Part shown: positions 59,214 to 64,000 of the stretch, piece by piece | Layout: each line of letters begins with the position of its first letter | Numbering within the stretch: the first letter of the stretch is position 1 | DNA from: Albimonas marina | GTDB taxonomy: Bacteria > Pseudomonadota > Alphaproteobacteria > Rhodobacterales > Rhodobacteraceae | Assembly (NCBI RefSeq): GCF_029223255.1 | Contig: NZ_JARHUC010000004.1 | Location: 124,001 to 188,000 of the forward strand | Length of the DNA: 64,000 nt | Direction: 5' to 3' | Notes under the pieces: model-generated | Seen by the model: the letters and a program-made list of their open reading frames with translations, nothing else | The model's database searches: none | What the model was told of the DNA's origin: nothing | Position numbers and translations under genes: made by a program

Positions 59214-60188
59214 TCAGGGCCACAGCGCCCAGACGTAGCCGGCGTAGCCCGCGACCAGGACCGCCCCTTCGCGCCGCCCGATCCGCAGGCCGGTGGCGGC
59301 GAAGACCACCAGCAGCAGCGACACCGCCACCATCGCCGGGGCGTCGAAGCGCACGATCTCCGCCGGCACGTGGGAGGGGGCGATCAGCGCGGTGACGCCG
59401 CCGATCCCGAGGATGTTGTAGATGTTGGAGCCCACCACGTTGCCGAAGGCGACGTCCCCCTGCCGCTTCAGCGCCGCGATCACCGAGGTCACCAGCTCGG
59501 GCGCCGAGGTGCCGACCGCGACGATGGTCAGACCGATCACCGTCTCGGAGACGCCGAAGCCGCGGGCGAGCGCCACCGCGCCGTTCACCAGCAACGCGCC
59601 GCCCGCCACCACCAGCGCCAGGCCGGCCAGCGCGATGACCAGCGGCAGGACCAGCCGCCTTGCGGACGGGTCGGGCGCGAGACCGGGGTCGGCCCCCACG
59701 AGGGCCGCGCTCTTGTCGTGGATCGCCCCGCCGTCGGCCGAGGCGCGCTCCTGCCGGATCACGAACCAGATGTAGGCGACGAGCAGGACCACCAGTCCCG
59801 CGCCCACCGCCCGCCCCATCGGCAGGGTCGCGGCCAGGACCGCGAAGCCGGCGGCGACGGCAAGCATCGCCACGGCGTCCCGGCGCAACGCCGAACGGGC
59901 GACGATCACCGGGCAGATCAGCGCCGAGATCCCGGCGATCAGCAGGATGTTGGCGATGTTGGAGCCCACGACGTTGCCGTAGGCGATCCCCGGAGAGCCG
60001 TTCAGGCCGGCCTGCACGGAGGTCACCAGCTCGGGCATCGAGGTGCCGAAGCCGACCAGCGTCAGGCCGATCACCAGCGGCGGGATCCCGATCCGTTCGG
60101 CGGCCTGCACGGCGCCGCGGACCAGGAGTTCGCCCCCGGCCATGAGAAGGACGAGCCCGCCCAGAAGCGGGGCCCAGGTGTCCAGCAT
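59214..60188 (-). CDS. CaCA-family calcium/sodium antiporter, second copy
   Basis: A 324-residue exchanger with alpha repeats GFGTSMPELVTSVQAGLNG plus GNVVGSNIANILLIAG, and AVGTSAPELVTSVIAALK plus GNVVGSNIYNILGIGG. All acidic ion ligands are kept. The linker between halves (ASADGGAIHDKSAALVGADP) is unlike the acidic linker of the first copy, so the two are separate paralogues rather than a recent duplication. It lies 80 bp after the CoA-transferase start and is divergent from argG. Confidence 0.9.
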   Translation of the reverse strand: MLDTWAPLLGGLVLLMAGGELLVRGAVQAAERIGIPPLVIGLTLVGFGTSMPELVTSVQAGLNGSPGIAYGNVVGSNIANILLIAGISALICPVIVARSALRRDAVAMLAVAAGFAVLAATLPMGRAVGAGLVVLLVAYIWFVIRQERASADGGAIHDKSAALVGADPGLAPDPSARRLVLPLVIALAGLALVVAGGALLVNGAVALARGFGVSETVIGLTIVAVGTSAPELVTSVIAALKRQGDVAFGNVVGSNIYNILGIGGVTALIAPSHVPAEIVRFDAPAMVAVSLLLVVFAATGLRIGRREGAVLVAGYAGYVWALWP

Positions 60189-60475
60189 GATTGAGATTTC
60201 CCTTCTACGCGGGTCCATGCGCAGTGGGGCGTAGGTGGGGATCGTCGCGCGGCCTGCAAGGGGGGGCGCCCCCGTCGGCGCGAGGCCATCCTTCGCCCCG
60301 GGCGGGCGCCGCGCCGGTCGGGGCGGCGGATCCTCCGCCCGGTCGCGGGCCGCCGAAAACCCGCCGCCGGGGCGCCCGCTCTTGCGCCCGCGACGCGGCG
60401 GAGGTAACGCGGGCGCGCCCGCGGTCAGGCATACGGCCTGGCCGCGGCGCCAAGGCCGCAACCCGGAGACCCGCA

Positions 60476-61702
<1,227 letters not shown>

Positions 61703-61806
61703 GCGGCCGGCCGCGGAGGCGCCGCGTCGGGCCGCGCGCCCGTGGGTCCTGAGGGGCTCGCGGCGCGGGGCGGGCGAGGGCGCGCGTGGCCCGGGAGCGG
61801 GATGGC

Positions 61807-61834
61807 GAACGCCGGTCCAGCAGGGCCGGCGTTC
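61807..61834 (+). terminator. Stem-loop after argG
   Basis: A 12-bp stem (one T-G wobble) with an AGCA tetraloop is followed by GTGCTTTCGG. It lies 104 bp past the argG stop. The shape fits a terminator but the T run is weak. Confidence 0.55.
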
Positions 61835-61972
61835 GTGCTTTCGGCGAGCGTCAAGGCGCAGGCGGCGAGGGCTGGGCGACCTCCAACGGCGCGACGCGTC
61901 GAGGTCGGGCGCCGCCGCGCCTTCGGCGCGACGCAGCCAAGCCCGCCCGCAGGGCGCCTGCAGACCGATGCG

Positions 61973-62006
61973 GAAAGGGGCGGAGCGGTCGCCGCGATCC
62001 CCTTTC
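61973..62006 (+). terminator. Stem-loop GAAAGGGG/CCCCTTTC upstream of helicase gene
   Basis: An 8-bp perfect outer stem encloses a GC-rich inner part that can pair further, and is followed by GTTCCCT. It lies 32 bp before the helicase start codon, so it may also affect translation of that gene. Confidence 0.4.
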
Positions 62007-62038
62007 GTTCCCTCCCCGCGGGGCGTAGCCTGCGGGCC

Positions 62039-64000
62039 ATGGACGCCGCCCCCTCGCCCGATCCCAGCCTGCTGCCGCCCCGCTTCGCCGACTGGTTCGC
62101 GCGGCAGGGCTGGGCGCCGCATCCCCACCAGCTGGCGCTGCTGGAGAACGCCCGCCTGGGCGGGGCCGACCTGCTGGTGGCGCCGACGGGCGGCGGCAAG
62201 ACGCTGGCGGGGTTCCTGCCCTCCTTGGTCGCGCTGGAGGGGCAGCCGCGGCCGGGGCTGCACACCCTCTACGTCTCGCCCCTCAAGGCGCTCGCCGCCG
62301 ACATCCGCCGCAACCTCCAGCGGCCGATCGAGGAGATGGGCCTGACCGTGCGGGTCGAGGACCGCACCGGCGACACCAAGCAGTCCGCCCGCCGCCGCCA
62401 GCGCGCCGACCCGCCCCAGATCCTGCTGACCACGCCCGAGAGCCTGGCGCTGCTGCTGTCCTACGAGGACGCGCCGCGCATCTTCGCCGGCCTCAGCCGC
62501 GTGATCGTGGACGAGGCGCATGCGCTGGCCGAATCCAAGCGCGGCGACCAGCTGATGCTGGGGCTCGCCCGCCTGCGCAGCCTCTCGCCCGGCCTGACCG
62601 TCGCGGGCCTCTCGGCCACGGTCGAGGATCCCGCGAAGCTGGGCCGCTGGCTCTCGCCCGCCGGCTGCCGGGTGCTGGCGGCCGATCCGGGGCCCGAGCC
62701 CGACATCGCCATGCTGGCCTCGCAGACTCCGCCGCCCTGGTACGGCCAGGGCGGCCGTTACGCCGCGGCCGAGGTCATGGACCTGATCCGCCGCCACCGC
62801 ACCACGCTGATCTTCCACAACACCCGCGCCCAGGCGGAGCTGTTCTTCCAGGCCCTCTGGTCCGTCAACGACGACGTCCTGCCCATCGCCATCCACCATG
62901 GCTCGCTGGACCGCGAGACCCGCGTGCGGGTCGAGGCGGCGATGGCCGAGGGCGCCCTGCGCGCCGTGGTCTGCACCGGGACGCTGGACCTCGGGATCGA
63001 CTGGGGCGACGTGGACCTGGTGGTGCAGGTGGGCGCGCCCAAGAACGTCAAGCGGCTGGTGCAGCGGATCGGACGCGCAAACCACCGCTACAACGCCCCC
63101 TCCCGCGCCCTGATCGTGCCCGCGAACCGCTTCGAGGTGCTGGAGTGCCAGGCCGCCCTCGAGGCCGTGCGCGAACACGACCTGGACGGAGAGGCCGAAC
63201 GCCGCCCCTCCCTGGACGTCCTCTGCCAGCACATCCTGGCGACGGCCTGCGCCGGGCCGTTCCAGCCGGATGCGCTGTTCGCCGAGGTGCGCCTTGCCGG
63301 CCCCTACGCCGACCTGACGCGGGCCGACTTCGACGCCTGCCTCGAATTCTGCGCCACCGGCGGCTACGCGCTCGCCGCCTACGACCGCTGGAAGCGGCTG
63401 GTCGAGGGGCCGGACGGCGCCTTCCGCCTGCGCGATCCCCGCCTGACCCGGCCGATCCGCATGAACCTCGGGACCATCGTCGGCACGGAAACCCTCGGCG
63501 TGCGCCTCAAGGGCAAGCGCGGCGGCGGGCCGAAGCTGGGCGAGGTCGAGGAGGACTTCGCCGCCAACCTCTCCCCCGGGGACACCTTCCTGATCGGCGG
63601 CGAGGTGGTGCGCTTCGAGTCGATCCGCGAACTGACGCTCGAGGTCTCCCGCGCCCCCGGCCGCAAGCCCAAGATCGCGGTGTTCGGCGGCTCCAAGTTC
63701 TCCACCTCCACGCTGCTGTCGAACCGGGTGATGGACCTGCTGCAAAGCCCCGAGCGCTGGTCCACCCTCCCCCCCGCCGTCGAAAGCTGGCTGCGCCTGC
63801 AGGCCGACCGCTCCGAGATCCCCCCGCGCGAGGGCCTGCTGGTCGAGACCTTCGGGCGACGCGACCGCTTCGGCGAGGGCCGCCATCACCTCTGCGCCTA
63901 CGGCTTCGCCGGCCGCAACGCCCACCAGACCCTGGGCCTGCTGCTGACCCGGCGGATGGAGGCCGCGGGCCTCGCGCCCCTGGGCTTCGTCTCCTCGGAC
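62039..64000 (+). CDS. Lhr-like DEXH-box helicase, ligase-associated type (partial)
   Basis: A superfamily-2 helicase that runs off the window, with 654 codons visible. It begins FADWFARQGWAPHPHQLALLE (Q-motif-like) and has Walker A APTGGGKT at 48-55, SPLKALAADIRRNL, TTPESLALLL, Walker B VIVDEAHAL and SATVED. Domain 2 has TLIFHNTRAQAELFFQALW, VVCTGTLDLGIDWGDVDLVVQVGAPK and RLVQRIGRANHR. The winged-helix and Lhr-specific parts follow. This layout matches the ligase-associated DNA damage response DEXH helicase, usually clustered with an exonuclease, an ATP-dependent ligase and a phosphoesterase, which would be expected beyond the edge. Confidence 0.9.
   Translation, partial: MDAAPSPDPSLLPPRFADWFARQGWAPHPHQLALLENARLGGADLLVAPTGGGKTLAGFLPSLVALEGQPRPGLHTLYVSPLKALAADIRRNLQRPIEEMGLTVRVEDRTGDTKQSARRRQRADPPQILLTTPESLALLLSYEDAPRIFAGLSRVIVDEAHALAESKRGDQLMLGLARLRSLSPGLTVAGLSATVEDPAKLGRWLSPAGCRVLAADPGPEPDIAMLASQTPPPWYGQGGRYAAAEVMDLIRRHRTTLIFHNTRAQAELFFQALWSVNDDVLPIAIHHGSLDRETRVRVEAAMAEGALRAVVCTGTLDLGIDWGDVDLVVQVGAPKNVKRLVQRIGRANHRYNAPSRALIVPANRFEVLECQAALEAVREHDLDGEAERRPSLDVLCQHILATACAGPFQPDALFAEVRLAGPYADLTRADFDACLEFCATGGYALAAYDRWKRLVEGPDGAFRLRDPRLTRPIRMNLGTIVGTETLGVRLKGKRGGGPKLGEVEEDFAANLSPGDTFLIGGEVVRFESIRELTLEVSRAPGRKPKIAVFGGSKFSTSTLLSNRVMDLLQSPERWSTLPPAVESWLRLQADRSEIPPREGLLVETFGRRDRFGEGRHHLCAYGFAGRNAHQTLGLLLTRRMEAAGLAPLGFVSSD

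Larger units (their letters stand above)
61703..62038. other. Interval between argG and helicase gene
   Basis: A 336-bp gap between same-strand genes. It has two stem-loops, described separately, and no convincing gene; frames crossing it are Arg/Ala-rich shadows. Confidence 0.55.

Overview
The window reads as ordinary chromosome of a very GC-rich alphaproteobacterium, most likely Rhodobacterales. The pointers are a 44-residue aa3-type cytochrome c oxidase subunit IV, COQ9 divergent from rpsU, an ohr/ohrR pair, a DmdC-like acyl-CoA dehydrogenase and a VPxPA-type C-terminal sorting tail. I saw no phage, insertion sequence, CRISPR, tRNA or rRNA. The right edge cuts a helicase gene.

Layout. 0-6 kb: a DUF3108 protein, rsfS-rlmH, ohr divergent from its regulator ohrR, and an M48 protease. 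5.5-8.4 kb: a tight minus-strand run of cupin, mtnA, GNAT and PaiB-like flavoprotein. 8.7-14.8 kb: a dicarboxylate/amino-acid symporter, lysE-rnhA, a secreted protein with a membrane sorting tail, ispH with a methyltransferase, and a GST. 15-24 kb: an RND adaptor/pump pair, then three closely packed genes: a very large ABC-exporter-like protein whose ATPase motifs are all degenerate, a cyclic-nucleotide-binding protein and a metallo-beta-lactamase-fold protein. 24-38 kb: HD phosphohydrolase, manC, a gene broken by an in-frame amber codon, uvrC, a pteridine-reductase-like SDR, a CaCA antiporter, sppA with a small membrane protein, purE-purK, a LysR regulator, COQ9, rpsU and an M48 lipoprotein. 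38-48.7 kb: amidase, cytochrome oxidase IV, an MBL hydrolase overlapping the DmdC-like gene, a YkgJ-type protein, tsaC/sua5, a D-2-hydroxyacid dehydrogenase, and a MarR gene divergent from a doubled DUF1428 protein. 49-64 kb: flavin reductase-apt, GNAT, a TerB/DnaJ protein, adenine deaminase, azlCD, mobA, an MFS transporter, a two-subunit CoA transferase, a second CaCA antiporter, argG and a ligase-associated-type DEXH helicase.

Genes are packed tightly, and stop/start overlaps of the ATGA or GTGA kind recur (cupin-mtnA, ispH-methyltransferase, DmdC-MBL, flavin reductase-apt, azlC-azlD, scoA-scoB). Longer gaps therefore stand out. Two of them, near 10.2 kb and 54.0 kb, carry copies of one roughly 200-bp element that folds into a nested long hairpin. 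The copies differ by at least three compensatory base-pair changes, so the fold itself appears to be conserved. A second family of short hairpins built on GCGCATT/AATGCGC lies at the 3' ends of adenine deaminase and the MFS gene. The palindromic element and the degenerate ABC/cNMP/MBL cluster are the two best candidates for something not yet described.
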